Assembly (NCBI RefSeq): GCF_000406165.1 | Contig: NZ_CM001977.1 | Coordinates: 855,090-919,089, forward strand | Length of the DNA: 64,000 bases | Source: Dickeya zeae NCPPB 2538 | Lineage (GTDB): Bacteria; Pseudomonadota; Gammaproteobacteria; Enterobacterales; Enterobacteriaceae | Direction of reading: 5' to 3' | Part shown: in pieces, positions 53,070-62,467 of the stretch | Layout of the letters: each line of letters starts with the position of its first letter | Position numbering within the stretch: position 1 is the first letter of the stretch | The notes under the pieces: generated by a model | Seen by the model: the letters and a program-made list of their open reading frames with translations, nothing else | Told to the model about the DNA's origin: nothing | Databases searched by the model: none | Position numbers and translations under genes: made by a program

Positions 53070-53708
53070 CCTGACCTCTCTTCTTATATGACCTGGAATC
53101 ACGCGCCGAAAAAGCTGAATAAGAATAATAAAAATTCGCATTAAAGGCCAGCGGGATAGAGGAAGATTAGGAAACAACATGCAGGTATTAGTAAAGGTTA
53201 AGTGTTTTGTTGACGATTCCTGTTCCTGATGGCCGCCAGGCAGGCAACAGCCGATACCTCTCTGTGTTGAAGATCTTTTAAACGTAGATTTGATATGTTG
53301 GATTTGCGGTTTTTGAGATAATCAAAAACAGTATTGTTTATAATTTATTGATTATATTTATATTTTTTCTATCATTTTGAGATGTCGTCATGCCTGGTTT
53401 GAGATAACTACATATCATGGCTCAATTTAATCACTTTGAACTCTCGCTCCTGAACCCCAGTTTTGACTCCCCTTTGGTCGATGTGTAAGTTTCCCTGTTT
53501 CCCCCGTGTTTTCTACTTCATTATGAATGATCTGAAAGAAAGGAACCGTAGAGGAGCGTAGAAAGACCGTAGCTGTGAGGTAAGGAAAAGGCACATCAGA
53601 GGGTGTTAAGGTGTCTAAAAGTAACGAACATCTGCGAAAATGGCGAGAAATCCAGCAAGCAAATAACGTGTTGCAACGACCAGAAATCTAACAGAACGCC
53701 AAAAGCAA
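53070..53708. other. AT-rich stretch with possible gene debris between the binding protein and tRNA-Phe
   Basis: Contains the promoter region of the binding-protein gene and two very short reading frames, listed separately. The region around 53270-53400 is strongly AT-rich. A repeated ACCGTAG occurs near 53547 and 53569. No complete gene. Confidence 0.5.
53417..53488 (+). pseudogene. Possible N-terminal remnant of a Fic-family protein
   Basis: 23 codons reading MAQFNHFELSLLNPSFDSPL-VDV, then a stop. From memory this resembles the N-terminus of Fic-domain proteins that begin FNHFELSLLSPSFDSPLVDVL and go on to ELEHLRRL; here it ends after the first 23 residues. A further frame at 53610-53690 (MSKSNEHLRKWREIQQANN...) is of uncertain meaning. 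Memory-based assignment only. Confidence 0.3.
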
Positions 53709-53732
53709 AAAACCAGCCCGTAGGCTGGTTTT
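53709..53732 (-). terminator. Terminator of the tRNA-Phe gene
   Basis: AACCAGCC / GGCTGGTT arms (eight bases) around CGTA, flanked by A/T runs; on the tRNA strand the hairpin is followed by TTTTTTG. Confidence 0.85.
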
Positions 53733-53742
53733 TCTGAATAAG

Positions 53743-53818
53743 TGGTGCCCGGACTCGGAATCGAACCAAGGACACGGGGATTTTCAATCCCCTGCTCTAC
53801 CGACTGAGCTATCCGGGC
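53743..53818 (-). tRNA. pheV: tRNA-Phe (GAA)
   Basis: 76-base gene on the minus strand beginning GCCCGGATAGCTCAGTCGG with a GAA anticodon in the loop (TTGAAAA), encoded TTGGTTCGATTCC T-arm and encoded CCA end. The match to E. coli tRNA-Phe appears complete. It lies between debris of accessory genes and speC, as pheV does near speC in E. coli. Terminator at 53709-53732. Confidence 0.97.
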
Positions 53819-54080
53819 AACGGGGCGCATTAAACCGTATATCGCGATGAGCGTCAACGAGTTTCTGTCACAATCGCTGCGGTTGGTCTATTTTCAGCCA
53901 GTCGCCCCTGTTCGCTGTTGATTTGACGAGCGGGGTGGGGCGCTGGCAAGCCTGATGGCAGGCGGTAATGCGCCGATAAATACTGTCACATTCGTTTTCT
54001 TGAATTCGGTGAAAAATAATGCCACTATTGCGCGGTTTTTAGCTTACCTTTCACCTGCGGTTATTTAGAGGATTGCGGAT
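53819..54080. other. Region between tRNA-Phe and the speC leader ORF
   Basis: Non-coding. It must hold the tRNA promoter (minus strand) and the speC promoter (plus strand); I could not single out a convincing -35/-10 pair for speC. Confidence 0.4.
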
Positions 54081-54206
54081 ATGTCAGATTCAACGCCCAT
54101 GGTACAGACACCGTGCGCCGGATCTCCGCTGTTGTTGCCGCACTCTGAACGCATTGCGTTAACCCCATCCCTGTTTTTCCGATTATCCCTTACCACCATG
54201 CGGTGA
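54081..54206 (+). CDS. 41-codon upstream ORF in the speC leader
   Basis: ATG at 54081, preceded by AGAGGA at good spacing, opens a 41-residue frame (MSDSTPMVQTPCAGSPLLL ... FFRLSLTTMR) ending in TGA at 54204-54206. A stem GGCGT-GCTG-ACGCC starts at its stop codon. About 270 bases then separate it from speC. Its position recalls the ornithine-sensing leader peptide SpeFL upstream of speF in E. coli, but the sequence is not similar. No independent evidence of translation. Confidence 0.45.
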   Translation: MSDSTPMVQTPCAGSPLLLPHSERIALTPSLFFRLSLTTMR

Positions 54207-54476
54207 GGCGTGCTGACGCCCACTGTTAGGCATGACTAAAAATAGAGCCGTTCGGTCTCTGATTTTACTGATGTCTATCGGACGGTGCTGGTCCCAGATG
54301 ATGCGTATTTCCCTGTGCTGTTGGCGCGGGTCATACATTTGTCGCGGTTAGCTGGCATGCTGTTTGTCGTTTTGGGCAGTAGTTGATGGGGTACGTTACG
54401 CTTAACACGTAGCGTTATCTCTGCGCGGTGTCTTTCGGGCACGTACACTCATTCTTGACCGTTTGGGTTTGGGTAC
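54207..54476 (+). promoter_or_regulatory. Structured speC leader
   Basis: Non-coding stretch between the uORF and speC. Visible hairpins: GGCGT/ACGCC (54207-54220), AGAGCC ... GGTCTCT (about 54244-54260), and TACGTTACGCT ... TAGCGTTA (about 54391-54417). There is no clear T-run terminator. Possible attenuation or translational control region. The ribosome site before speC is weak. Confidence 0.4.
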
Positions 54477-56630
54477 ATGAAACAGTTAAAAATTGCGGCT
54501 AATGCGGCGGTTGCCTCCCGTCTAATCACCTTGCGTCCGATTGTGGCGCTCAGTCAGACCGATTTTACCGATATCGCGGCCGTCGTGGTGTCGGTTGAGG
54601 AAGCGCGCAGCGGCATCCTGTCGGTGATGCATCACTCCGGTTTCGGTATTCCGGCATTCGTGGTGCGTGAGCCGTGGCACACCGGTGAAGAACAGCTGCC
54701 ACCGGGCAGCGAGTGGCTGAGTCTGGATAAAGCCGGGGAACACGCGCTGCAACTGGAAAAAGTGGCTGCGGAGTATCAGGCTCGTTTGTTGCCACCGTTT
54801 TTCGATACGCTGTCTAAATATGTTGGCATGCGTAATACCACATTTGCCTGCCCAGGACATCAGGGCGGGTCATTTTTCCGCAAGCATCCGGCAGGCCGTC
54901 AGTTTTTCGAATTTTATGGCGAAAACATGTTTCGCTCCGACATCTGCAACGCCGATGTGAAATTGGGCGACTTGTTGATCCATGAAGGTGCCGCTAAAAA
55001 AGCGCAGAAATTTGCCGCCACCGTATTCAATGCCGATAAAACCTACTTTGTGCTGAACGGGACGTCGGCGGCGAATAAAGTGGTGACCAACGCGTTGCTG
55101 ACACGCGGCGATCTGGTGCTGTTTGATCGTAATAACCACAAATCCAACCATCATGGTGCGCTGATTCAGGCGGGGGCGACGCCAATTTATCTGGAAACGG
55201 CCCGTAACCCCTTTGGTTTTATCGGTGGGGTGGACGCGCATTGTTTTGATGAAGGCTATCTGCGCGAGCTTATTCGCGAAGCCGCCCCGGACCGTGCTGA
55301 TGAAGCCAGGCCGTTCCGACTGGCCGTCATTCAATTGGGCACTTACGACGGCACTATCTATAACGCCCGCCAGGTGGTGGATAGCATCGGTCACCTGTGT
55401 GACTACATTTTGTTTGACTCTGCCTGGGTGGGATATGAGCAGTTCATCCCGATGATGGAGCAGTGCTCGCCACTGTTGCTGGATTTAAACGAGAACGACC
55501 CAGGGATTTTTGTCACCCAGTCGGTGCATAAACAGCAGGCGGGTTTCTCACAAACGTCGCAAATCCACAAGAAAGATAACCATATTCGTGGGCAAAAACG
55601 CTTTTGTCCGCATAAGCGCCTGAATAACGCCTTCATGCTGCATGCCTCCACCAGCCCGTTTTACCCGCTGTTTGCGGCGTTGGATGTGAACGCCAAAATG
55701 CACGAAGGGCCGAGCGGTCGTCGGCTGTGGATGGAATGCGTCAGGCTGGGGATTGAAGCGCGTAAACAACTGCTGGAGAACTGTTCGCTTATCAAACCGT
55801 TTGTGCCGCCGATGGTGGGTGGGAAACGCTGGCAGGATCACGACACCGATGTGATGGCTCAAGACGTGCGTTTCTTTAACTTCGAGCCGGGCGACAACTG
55901 GCATGCTTTTGAAGGCTACGCGCAACAACAGTATTTTGTTGACCCGTGCAAGCTGTTGCTGACTACGCCGGGGATTGACGCGGCAACCGGCGCGTATACC
56001 CCATTTGGTATTCCGGCGACGATTCTCGCCAACTACCTGCGTGAGCACGGCATCATTCCCGAGAAATGCGATCTGAACTCGATTTTGTTCTTGCTGACAC
56101 CAGCAGAAGACAGCGTGAAGATGGAGCGTCTGGTGGCGGCGTTGGTGCAGTTTGAGCAACTGATCGAACAGGATGCGCCGTTAAGCGAAGTCTTGCCGAG
56201 CCTGTATCACAAATATGAACAGCGTTATACCGGTTATACGTTGCGGCAGTTGTGTCAGGAAATGCATGATTTTTACGCCAGCCATGACGTGAAACGGCTG
56301 CAAAAAGAGATGTTCCGTAAAGCCTCTTTCCCGCAGGCGGTGGTATTACCACAGGACGCGCACACTGCGTATATCCGTGGCGAGGTGGATTTAGTGCCGC
56401 TGGCTGAGGCGGAGGGGCGAATCGCTGCTGAAGGTGCATTGCCTTACCCACCGGGCGTGTTGTGCGTGGTGCCGGGGGAAGTGTGGCGTGGTGCGGTACT
56501 GCATTATTTCCAGGCTCTCGAAGCTGGTATTAACCTGATGCCAGGCTTTGCGCCGGAACTACAAGGCGTTTACAGTGTGGCGCAGGAAGACGGTAGCAAA
56601 CGTCTGTGCGCGAATGTGATTGCCCGCTAA
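54477..56630 (+). CDS. speC: Constitutive ornithine decarboxylase SpeC
   Basis: 717-residue PLP enzyme (fold-type I, wing/PLP/C-terminal domains) converting ornithine to putrescine in the cytoplasm. PLP lysine in TQSVHKQQAGFSQTSQIH; the region FACPGHQGGSFFRKHPAGRQF and the long identical blocks LNGTSAANKVVTNALLTRGD and QLCQEMHDFY follow. The paralogue SpeF has similar blocks; the genomic place next to ansP-mltC-yggX-mutY and pheV, as E. coli speC is near mltC, supports SpeC. Terminator downstream. Confidence 0.93.
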   Translation: MKQLKIAANAAVASRLITLRPIVALSQTDFTDIAAVVVSVEEARSGILSVMHHSGFGIPAFVVREPWHTGEEQLPPGSEWLSLDKAGEHALQLEKVAAEYQARLLPPFFDTLSKYVGMRNTTFACPGHQGGSFFRKHPAGRQFFEFYGENMFRSDICNADVKLGDLLIHEGAAKKAQKFAATVFNADKTYFVLNGTSAANKVVTNALLTRGDLVLFDRNNHKSNHHGALIQAGATPIYLETARNPFGFIGGVDAHCFDEGYLRELIREAAPDRADEARPFRLAVIQLGTYDGTIYNARQVVDSIGHLCDYILFDSAWVGYEQFIPMMEQCSPLLLDLNENDPGIFVTQSVHKQQAGFSQTSQIHKKDNHIRGQKRFCPHKRLNNAFMLHASTSPFYPLFAALDVNAKMHEGPSGRRLWMECVRLGIEARKQLLENCSLIKPFVPPMVGGKRWQDHDTDVMAQDVRFFNFEPGDNWHAFEGYAQQQYFVDPCKLLLTTPGIDAATGAYTPFGIPATILANYLREHGIIPEKCDLNSILFLLTPAEDSVKMERLVAALVQFEQLIEQDAPLSEVLPSLYHKYEQRYTGYTLRQLCQEMHDFYASHDVKRLQKEMFRKASFPQAVVLPQDAHTAYIRGEVDLVPLAEAEGRIAAEGALPYPPGVLCVVPGEVWRGAVLHYFQALEAGINLMPGFAPELQGVYSVAQEDGSKRLCANVIAR

Positions 56631-56672
56631 CTGGCTGGCTCCATCCTTACCACGTGTTCCATCCTGCTAAAT

Positions 56673-56700
56673 AAAAAACCGGGGAATCCCCGGTTTTTTT
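56673..56700. terminator. Bidirectional terminator between speC and ansP
   Basis: Eight-base arms (AACCGGGG / CCCCGGTT) with an AAT loop, flanked by A-run and T-run on both sides. Confidence 0.88.
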
Positions 56701-56717
56701 AATCGAGCTTCAGTTAC

Positions 56718-58175
56718 TTACCCTGCTGTTTTCTCATGCTCTGCTTTCAGGCGGTTGGCGTCCTCTTTTTGTTTGCGCAGCCCATACCAGCCCGCGATAA
56801 GCAGGACGGCCAGCACCGGAATCGTAGCGATAGTCCAGGTGCCGTTAGGATAATCCAGCGCCATCAGTACCAGCACGCTGAGCAAGAAAGCCAGTGTCAG
56901 CCAGGAGGAAAACGGTGCCAGCGGCATACGGAAAGAGACCGGTTTGGCTTTGCCCTGATGAATGGCCTGACGCAGCTTCATCTGACAAATAATGATGAAT
57001 GCCCAGGAACTGATAATGCCGAGCGAAGCCACGTTCAGTACGATTTCAAATACCTGCGACGGCACAATATAGTTCAGGAATACCCCAATCACATGGATAC
57101 AGACGGTAACCAGAATCCCGGCATAAGGCACTGACTGCGCGTTCATATTGCCAAGGAATTTCGGTGCTGAACCGCCCTGAGACAATGAACGCAGGATGCG
57201 GCCGGTAGAATACAGCCCGGAGTTAAGGCTGGAGAGTGCCGCCGAGAGCACCACGATATTCATGATAGTGCCGATGTAAGGGACACCCAGTTTGCTAAAG
57301 AAGGTAACAAACGGGCTTTGTCCGGCCTGATAGGCGTTCCACGGCAGCAGGCAGACCAGTAGGATGACGGAGCCGACGTAAAACAGGCCGATACGCCAGA
57401 TAACACTGTTGACCGCTTTGGGCAGTGTCTTTTCCGGGTCTTTACACTCGCCAGCGGCGGTACCGATAAGCTCTACCCCGGCGAACGCAAAGATAACCCC
57501 TTGTATCAGCACCAATGCGGGTAACAGACCGTGCGGAAACAGACCGCCGTTATCGGTTATCAGGTGTAACCCCGGAATGTTGCCATCCAGCGTTTTACCG
57601 GAGCCGAGAAAAATTGTGCCCACGATCAGGAACAGGGAAATCGCGGCGACTTTGATCAGCGCGAACCAGAATTCCATCTCGGCGAACCACTTCACGCCAA
57701 TCATGTTCATGGTAGTGACGATAGCCAGTGCCCCGAGCGCAAACATCCATTGGGGAACATCGGCAAAAGTACCCCAATAGTGCATGTAAAGCGCGACAGC
57801 GGTGATATCGACGATGCCGGTCATCGCCCAGTTGAGGAAGTACATCCAGCCGGCGACATAAGAGGCTTTTTCACCCAAAAACTCGCGGGCATAGGAAACA
57901 AAACTTCCGCTGGAAGGACGGTGAACGATCAATTCGCCCAGTGCTCGCAGAATGAAAAACGAGAAAATACCGCACGTCAGGTACACCAACGCCAGTGCCG
58001 GGCCAGCCATCTGCAATCGCGCGCCCGCGCCGAGAAATAAGCCGGTACCAATCGAACCACCGATAGCGATCATCTGCACCTGACGGTTACCCATGCTTTT
58101 GTGGTAACCCGCTTCGTGTGACTCGAGCCAACGCCGTTTGGCGTGGTGCTCGGCCTCATTGTTATGTTGATTCAT
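56718..58175 (-). CDS. ansP: L-asparagine permease AnsP
   Basis: 485 residues from MNQHNNEAEHHAKRRWLESHE; a start 30 codons upstream (58265) is possible but lacks family similarity. Twelve transmembrane helices of the amino acid-polyamine-organocation family; nearly all blocks match E. coli AnsP (NRQVQMIAIGGSIGTGLFLGAGARL, RPSSGSFVSYAREFLGEKASY, TAAGECKDPEKTLPKAVNS). Imports asparagine with proton. Convergent with speC. Confidence 0.9.
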   Translation of the reverse strand: MNQHNNEAEHHAKRRWLESHEAGYHKSMGNRQVQMIAIGGSIGTGLFLGAGARLQMAGPALALVYLTCGIFSFFILRALGELIVHRPSSGSFVSYAREFLGEKASYVAGWMYFLNWAMTGIVDITAVALYMHYWGTFADVPQWMFALGALAIVTTMNMIGVKWFAEMEFWFALIKVAAISLFLIVGTIFLGSGKTLDGNIPGLHLITDNGGLFPHGLLPALVLIQGVIFAFAGVELIGTAAGECKDPEKTLPKAVNSVIWRIGLFYVGSVILLVCLLPWNAYQAGQSPFVTFFSKLGVPYIGTIMNIVVLSAALSSLNSGLYSTGRILRSLSQGGSAPKFLGNMNAQSVPYAGILVTVCIHVIGVFLNYIVPSQVFEIVLNVASLGIISSWAFIIICQMKLRQAIHQGKAKPVSFRMPLAPFSSWLTLAFLLSVLVLMALDYPNGTWTIATIPVLAVLLIAGWYGLRKQKEDANRLKAEHEKTAG

Positions 58176-58585
58176 TGCCCGTTTGATTCCTTGTCTGTCA
58201 TTCAGGAGCATGAAGTTAGCTGTTGTGTCACAGCCTGGTTCATCGTGTGGCTTGCTTTTCATCATACGAATAGCGTTTTTGCTTCTGCGGTGCAGGGGAG
58301 CTAAAAACGCCAGCGATGCTACCGTTTCCTGACCGGAGAGGCAAAAACTCTCTGCGTTGATTCCTTCACTTTGTTTTGCTTGTATGCTTCATTTTTCTCC
58401 TTTAGTAAGTGATTAATTGGATAAATGCTATTTTCTTAGTCGTTAAGTCTATTGATTGGCTTTTTAGATAGTGTTTGCTTATGACTGTAACCAATCGTTT
58501 GCAATGGTCATTTGTTAATCATTGCTAATGAGGTGATGCAGAAATGGCGCTGGAGGCGACAAAAAATAGAGGGGGTTTGGAAGCA
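58176..58585. other. Intergenic region between ansP and mltC
   Basis: No gene seen; holds the ansP promoter region. The right part is AT-rich (58380-58520). Confidence 0.45.
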
Positions 58586-58610
58586 AGCGGTGTCCTGAAC
58601 AGACACCGCT
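58586..58610 (-). terminator. Hairpin after mltC
   Basis: Perfect arms AGCGGTGTC / GACACCGCT around CTGAACA, with the T-rich tail a little further downstream. Confidence 0.55.
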
Positions 58611-58625
58611 GGTTGCTGCGAGATA

Positions 58626-59708
58626 TCAGCGGCTATAACCGCGATAGTTTTTCTGCGCCGAGTTAACCTTGTACAAATAATGGCGTGATTCAGCAGACGG
58701 ATGGCGTGTCGTCAGGGTCTGGTAGACCTGGCTGGGCGACATGGTATTGATAATGCCAAACGCCGTGTCTTTATCGCTGGAGAAGACCCGTAATACGCTG
58801 CCCGCGCCGCCGTTATAGGCGGTGATCATGGCGTAGCGTTGTGACGTCGGATCCTGAATACCAGACAGGTAGACGTTTTTCAGCATCGCCAGATAGGCCG
58901 TACCGGTATCAATGTTGTTCTCCGGGTCAAACAGGTAGCTGCGGCTTGGCTGGCCCCATTTCCCTCTCATTTTGAATACATCGCGTCCGGCACTGTGTTG
59001 TACCACCTGCATCAGCCCCAACGCGTCAGAGCGGCTAACCGCATACGGGTTGAAACTGGATTCGGTTTGCATAATAGCGAGAATCAACGAGGCGTCGATG
59101 CCATAGCGTTCGGAAGCCTGACGCACCATCGGCAAATATTTGTGCGCACGTTTATCCAGGTGGTTCGGCACCAGTTGAATGGTGACCGACCAGATGACCT
59201 TCATACCGGATGTACGGCGTTGCAACTTGTTCTGCAGCAGATAATCAGCAAAATTGCCCGCGCGGCCTTCCCAGCGAATCGGCTGGCCGGTGTTGTCCAG
59301 CACCTGACCGTACAGCAGGGGTTCACGGCTTATCTGGATATCGTTGGCATCGGAATAAAGGTCGGTATTGCTGGCGTTATCCCCCATTAATAGGGTAGTG
59401 ATAATCGCCTGACGCAGACTGGCCAGATAGTTGGTTGAAGAAATGGTTTCGATGGTGATGGTACCGGCGTCGAAGTTGACGTGACTACGCGTCATATATT
59501 GATCAGAGTATTTGACGTAGTCTTTGGGGCCGGCGATCAGAACCTCGTTCAATCCCCAGATGTTTTCGATGTTATTGGCGAATTGCCCCATCAAAATGTC
59601 GAAGGCGTTGGTGTCTTTAATAAACGCCTCGTTGTTCTCACCTCCTTTCTTGCTGGAGCAGGAGATCAACAACGGGGCGACAAGCAGCAAAGCAAGCAGT
59701 TTCTTCAT
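58626..59708 (-). CDS. mltC: Membrane-bound lytic murein transglycosylase C
   Basis: 360-residue outer-membrane lipoprotein with lipobox LLISCSS (Cys 16). The N-terminal DUF3393 domain precedes a C-terminal SLT lysozyme-like domain with catalytic glutamate in IMQTESSFNPYAVSRSDALGLMQVV (near 220). It cleaves peptidoglycan glycan strands by forming 1,6-anhydro ends. Same order mltC-yggX-mutY as E. coli; a 54-base gap separates it from yggX. Confidence 0.95.
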   Translation of the reverse strand: MKKLLALLLVAPLLISCSSKKGGENNEAFIKDTNAFDILMGQFANNIENIWGLNEVLIAGPKDYVKYSDQYMTRSHVNFDAGTITIETISSTNYLASLRQAIITTLLMGDNASNTDLYSDANDIQISREPLLYGQVLDNTGQPIRWEGRAGNFADYLLQNKLQRRTSGMKVIWSVTIQLVPNHLDKRAHKYLPMVRQASERYGIDASLILAIMQTESSFNPYAVSRSDALGLMQVVQHSAGRDVFKMRGKWGQPSRSYLFDPENNIDTGTAYLAMLKNVYLSGIQDPTSQRYAMITAYNGGAGSVLRVFSSDKDTAFGIINTMSPSQVYQTLTTRHPSAESRHYLYKVNSAQKNYRGYSR

Positions 59709-59762
59709 TGTATCTAGCCGTACGGGATCAGGAATGCATCAGGGCCTGTCGGCCCTTGTCAT

Positions 59763-60035
59763 TTAGTGTTGCGGCGGGGTGTAACCGTCGATATGCACGT
59801 CCTTGCCTTCAAACAGGAACTGCACCATCTCTTGTTCCAGCAGCTTGCGGTGCTCCACATTCATCATGTTGAGTTTTTTCTCGTTGATAAGCATGGTCTG
59901 CTTGGTTTGCCACTGTGCCCAGGCTTCTTTCGAAATGTTGTTATAAATGCGTTTACCCAGTTCACCGGGGTAAAGCTGGAAGTCGAGCCCTTCGGCGTCA
60001 CGTTGTAAAAAAGTACAAAAAATGGTTCTGCTCAT
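59763..60035 (-). CDS. yggX: Probable Fe(2+)-trafficking protein YggX
   Basis: 90 residues: MSRTIFCTFLQRDAEGLDFQLYPGELG ... matches E. coli YggX throughout. Linked to protection of iron-sulfur clusters against oxidative damage. Lies 2 bases beyond the mutY stop, so co-transcribed with mutY. Confidence 0.95.
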   Translation of the reverse strand: MSRTIFCTFLQRDAEGLDFQLYPGELGKRIYNNISKEAWAQWQTKQTMLINEKKLNMMNVEHRKLLEQEMVQFLFEGKDVHIDGYTPPQH

Positions 60036-60037
60036 GC

Positions 60038-61120
60038 TTATTCCTCATCATGTGCACAGGCGTCAGCGAAGACCGATTGTGGCTGAGCCAACTGGCGTAA
60101 CAACCGTTCTACCGGGGCGGCAAGCCCTACGGACGGCGGGTGCGCTAAGTTATACCAAAGACCGGCACCTTCATCCATGCAGGAACCTGTGTCGGAGACC
60201 TCCAGCCACATCGGTACAATATCCAGGTGGAAATGGCTGAAGGTATGACGAAAGGCAATGCCCTGACGCAGCCCTTGTTGGGGGATGCCGCGCTGACTGA
60301 GCCATTGCACCAATTCATCTTTCGTGGTGAATTGCGGAAAACAGTACAGGCCGCCCCACAGGCCGACCGGCGGACGTTGCTCCAGCCAAACAGTCTGTGC
60401 CTGTTGCATCAGCAAGAACCAGGCGGTCCTTTCCGGTAATGTCTGCTTGGGTTTTTTGCCAGGATATTCTGCCCAGTTATGGTTAGCGTAAGCGACACAA
60501 CCGTTACTGAGCGGGCAGAGTTCGCATTTGGGGCGGCTGCGGGTGCAGACCATGGCCCCCAAATCCATCATCGCCTGATTAAATTTTTCGACACCAAGCG
60601 CCGGGGTGACAGTTTCGCTCAACGTCCACAGCTGCTTCTCGACCTCTTTTTTCCCCGGCCAGCCAGCGACGGCGTAGCAACGTGCTAATACCCGTTTGAC
60701 ATTGCCATCCAGAATCGGATAGTGCTGACCGAGCGACAGCGAGAGAATAGCACCCGCTGTGGAACGGCCCACGCCGGGCAGGTCGACGATGTCATCGAAT
60801 CGGGTAGGGAAGTCGCCGCCGTGGCGTTCGACGATCGTTTGTGCAGCTTTGTGCAGGTTGCGGGCGCGGGCATAGTAGCCAAGCCCGGTCCACAGGTGCA
60901 GTACATCATCTAATGGCGCCGCAGCCAGTTCTCGCACTGTAGGAAAGCGCGCCATAAACCGTTCGAAATAGGGAATGACGGTGGTGACCTGGGTCTGCTG
61001 TAGCATCACTTCTGACAGCCAGACTTTATACGGGGTTTTTTCGAGCTGCCAGGGTAAGGTTTTACGTCCGTAGCGCTCGTACCACTCCAGCACCTGTTGC
61101 GCGAACTGTTGCGCTTGCAT
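60038..61120 (-). CDS. mutY: A/G-specific adenine DNA glycosylase MutY
   Basis: 360 residues from MQAQQFAQQVLEWY, numbered as in E. coli; an in-frame N-terminal extension was rejected. Catalytic E37 in LSEVMLQQTQV; HhH with LPGVGRSTAGAIL and the catalytic Asp in LDGNVKRVLARC; [4Fe-4S] cysteines C-x6-C-x2-C-x5-C in CTRSRPKCELCPLSNGC; C-terminal MutT-like 8-oxoG recognition domain (HTFSHFHLDI). It removes adenine opposite 8-oxoguanine. First gene of mutY-yggX-mltC; divergent from trmB. Confidence 0.96.
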   Translation of the reverse strand: MQAQQFAQQVLEWYERYGRKTLPWQLEKTPYKVWLSEVMLQQTQVTTVIPYFERFMARFPTVRELAAAPLDDVLHLWTGLGYYARARNLHKAAQTIVERHGGDFPTRFDDIVDLPGVGRSTAGAILSLSLGQHYPILDGNVKRVLARCYAVAGWPGKKEVEKQLWTLSETVTPALGVEKFNQAMMDLGAMVCTRSRPKCELCPLSNGCVAYANHNWAEYPGKKPKQTLPERTAWFLLMQQAQTVWLEQRPPVGLWGGLYCFPQFTTKDELVQWLSQRGIPQQGLRQGIAFRHTFSHFHLDIVPMWLEVSDTGSCMDEGAGLWYNLAHPPSVGLAAPVERLLRQLAQPQSVFADACAHDEE

Positions 61121-61281
61121 CATAGAGGCGTCGTTATCCGGCAGGTAAAAATTTGACAGCGATTGCAGCACAGAGTGAATGTACTGTAAACCGGAACTTT
61201 CCGCCTCCGCCTACTTGCTAAACAACCGTATCCTTGGATAATGCGCGTTTTCCCAACCCAATCAGACTTACAGAACGCATT

Positions 61282-62001
61282 ATGATCAATAACGTCATCT
61301 CTCCGGAATTCGATGAAAACGGGCGTCCACTGCGCAGAATCCGCAGTTTTGTGCGCCGCCAGGGCCGCCTGACCAAAGGACAGCAACAGGCGCTGGATGA
61401 TTTTTGGCCGGTGATGGGCGTGGAATATCAGAATGAGCCGCTGGATTTCACCCAGTTATTTGGGCGTGAGGCACCAGTGGTGTTGGAGATTGGTTTTGGG
61501 ATGGGGGCATCGCTGGTGACGATGGCGCAGCAGCACCCGGAACAGAATTTTATCGGTATCGAAGTGCATGTCCCCGGTGTGGGCGCTTGTCTGGGGGCCG
61601 CTCAGGAAGCGGGCGTCGACAACCTGCGGGTGATGTGCCACGACGCGGTAGAAGTGCTGGAGCGAATGATTCCCGACGGTTCGCTTGCCATGGTGCAACT
61701 GTTTTTCCCTGACCCGTGGCACAAAGCGCGCCATAACAAACGTCGCATTGTACAAGCACCGTTCGCTGAGCTGGTGCTGCGGAAATTGGCGATTGGCGGG
61801 GTGTTCCATATGGCGACTGACTGGGAACCTTATGCGCAACATATGCTCGAAGTGATGAGTACGGTCGCAGGTTACCGCAATCTGTCTGACCATAATGATT
61901 ATGTACCGCGTCCGGCTTCACGGCCGTTGACTAAATTTGAGGCCCGCGGCCAACGGCTGGGGCATGGCGTCTGGGATCTGATGTTTGAGAGGAATCAATA
62001 A
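61282..62001 (+). CDS. trmB: tRNA (guanine-N7-)-methyltransferase TrmB
   Basis: 239 residues from MINNVISPEFDENGRPLRR. SAM-binding LEIGFGMGASLV and LFFPDPWHKARHNKRR active-site block are intact; the C-terminus RGQRLGHGVWDLMFER is standard. It adds m7G46 to tRNA. Upstream in-frame codons were rejected because the ATG at 61282 matches the E. coli start. Followed by yggL with overlapping TAATG. Confidence 0.95.
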   Translation: MINNVISPEFDENGRPLRRIRSFVRRQGRLTKGQQQALDDFWPVMGVEYQNEPLDFTQLFGREAPVVLEIGFGMGASLVTMAQQHPEQNFIGIEVHVPGVGACLGAAQEAGVDNLRVMCHDAVEVLERMIPDGSLAMVQLFFPDPWHKARHNKRRIVQAPFAELVLRKLAIGGVFHMATDWEPYAQHMLEVMSTVAGYRNLSDHNDYVPRPASRPLTKFEARGQRLGHGVWDLMFERNQ

Positions 62002-62345
62002 TGGCTAAGAATCGGAGTCGTCGTTTACGCAAGAAACTGCATATCGATGAGTTTCAGGAGTTTGGTTTTTCGGTTAGCTGGCGTTTTGCGCAAGGAACCA
62101 GTGTGGGAGATATTGATCGCACGCTGGATCTGTTTGTTGATGAGGTGATCGAGCCAAACGGCCTGGCGTTTGAAGGCAGCGGCTATCTGCAGTGGGAAGG
62201 TCTGGTGTGCCTGCAAAAACTGGGTAACTGCACCGATGAACAGCGTGAACTGGTGCGTAACTGGCTGGAGTCACATCAGTTGACGGAAGTAACGGTCAGC
62301 GATTTGTTCGACATTTGGTGGGATCTGCCCGCTCACCTCGGTTAA
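62001..62345 (+). CDS. yggL: YggL, 50S ribosome-binding protein (DUF469)
   Basis: 114 residues with the basic N-terminus MAKNRSRRLRKKLHIDEFQEFGFSVSWRF typical of YggL. Its ATG overlaps the trmB stop (TAATG), so translation is coupled. Known to bind the 50S ribosomal subunit; exact role not certain. Confidence 0.93.
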   Translation: MAKNRSRRLRKKLHIDEFQEFGFSVSWRFAQGTSVGDIDRTLDLFVDEVIEPNGLAFEGSGYLQWEGLVCLQKLGNCTDEQRELVRNWLESHQLTEVTVSDLFDIWWDLPAHLG

Positions 62346-62467
62346 ATCGCGCGTTTTTTGTCACCAATGCCGTCATCATCGGTGAAGTACGCCGGTGATG
62401 ACTGTGGTGAAGCCTTTGCCGCCGGGTGTTGCGGCTGGTGTTTGACGCCGTTTTTTCAGGAGTTTTT

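Noticed and set aside
53070..53742. Intact genomic island at tRNA-Phe
   Set aside because: No integrase, no duplicated 3-prime tRNA end and only very short frames are present; at most traces remain.
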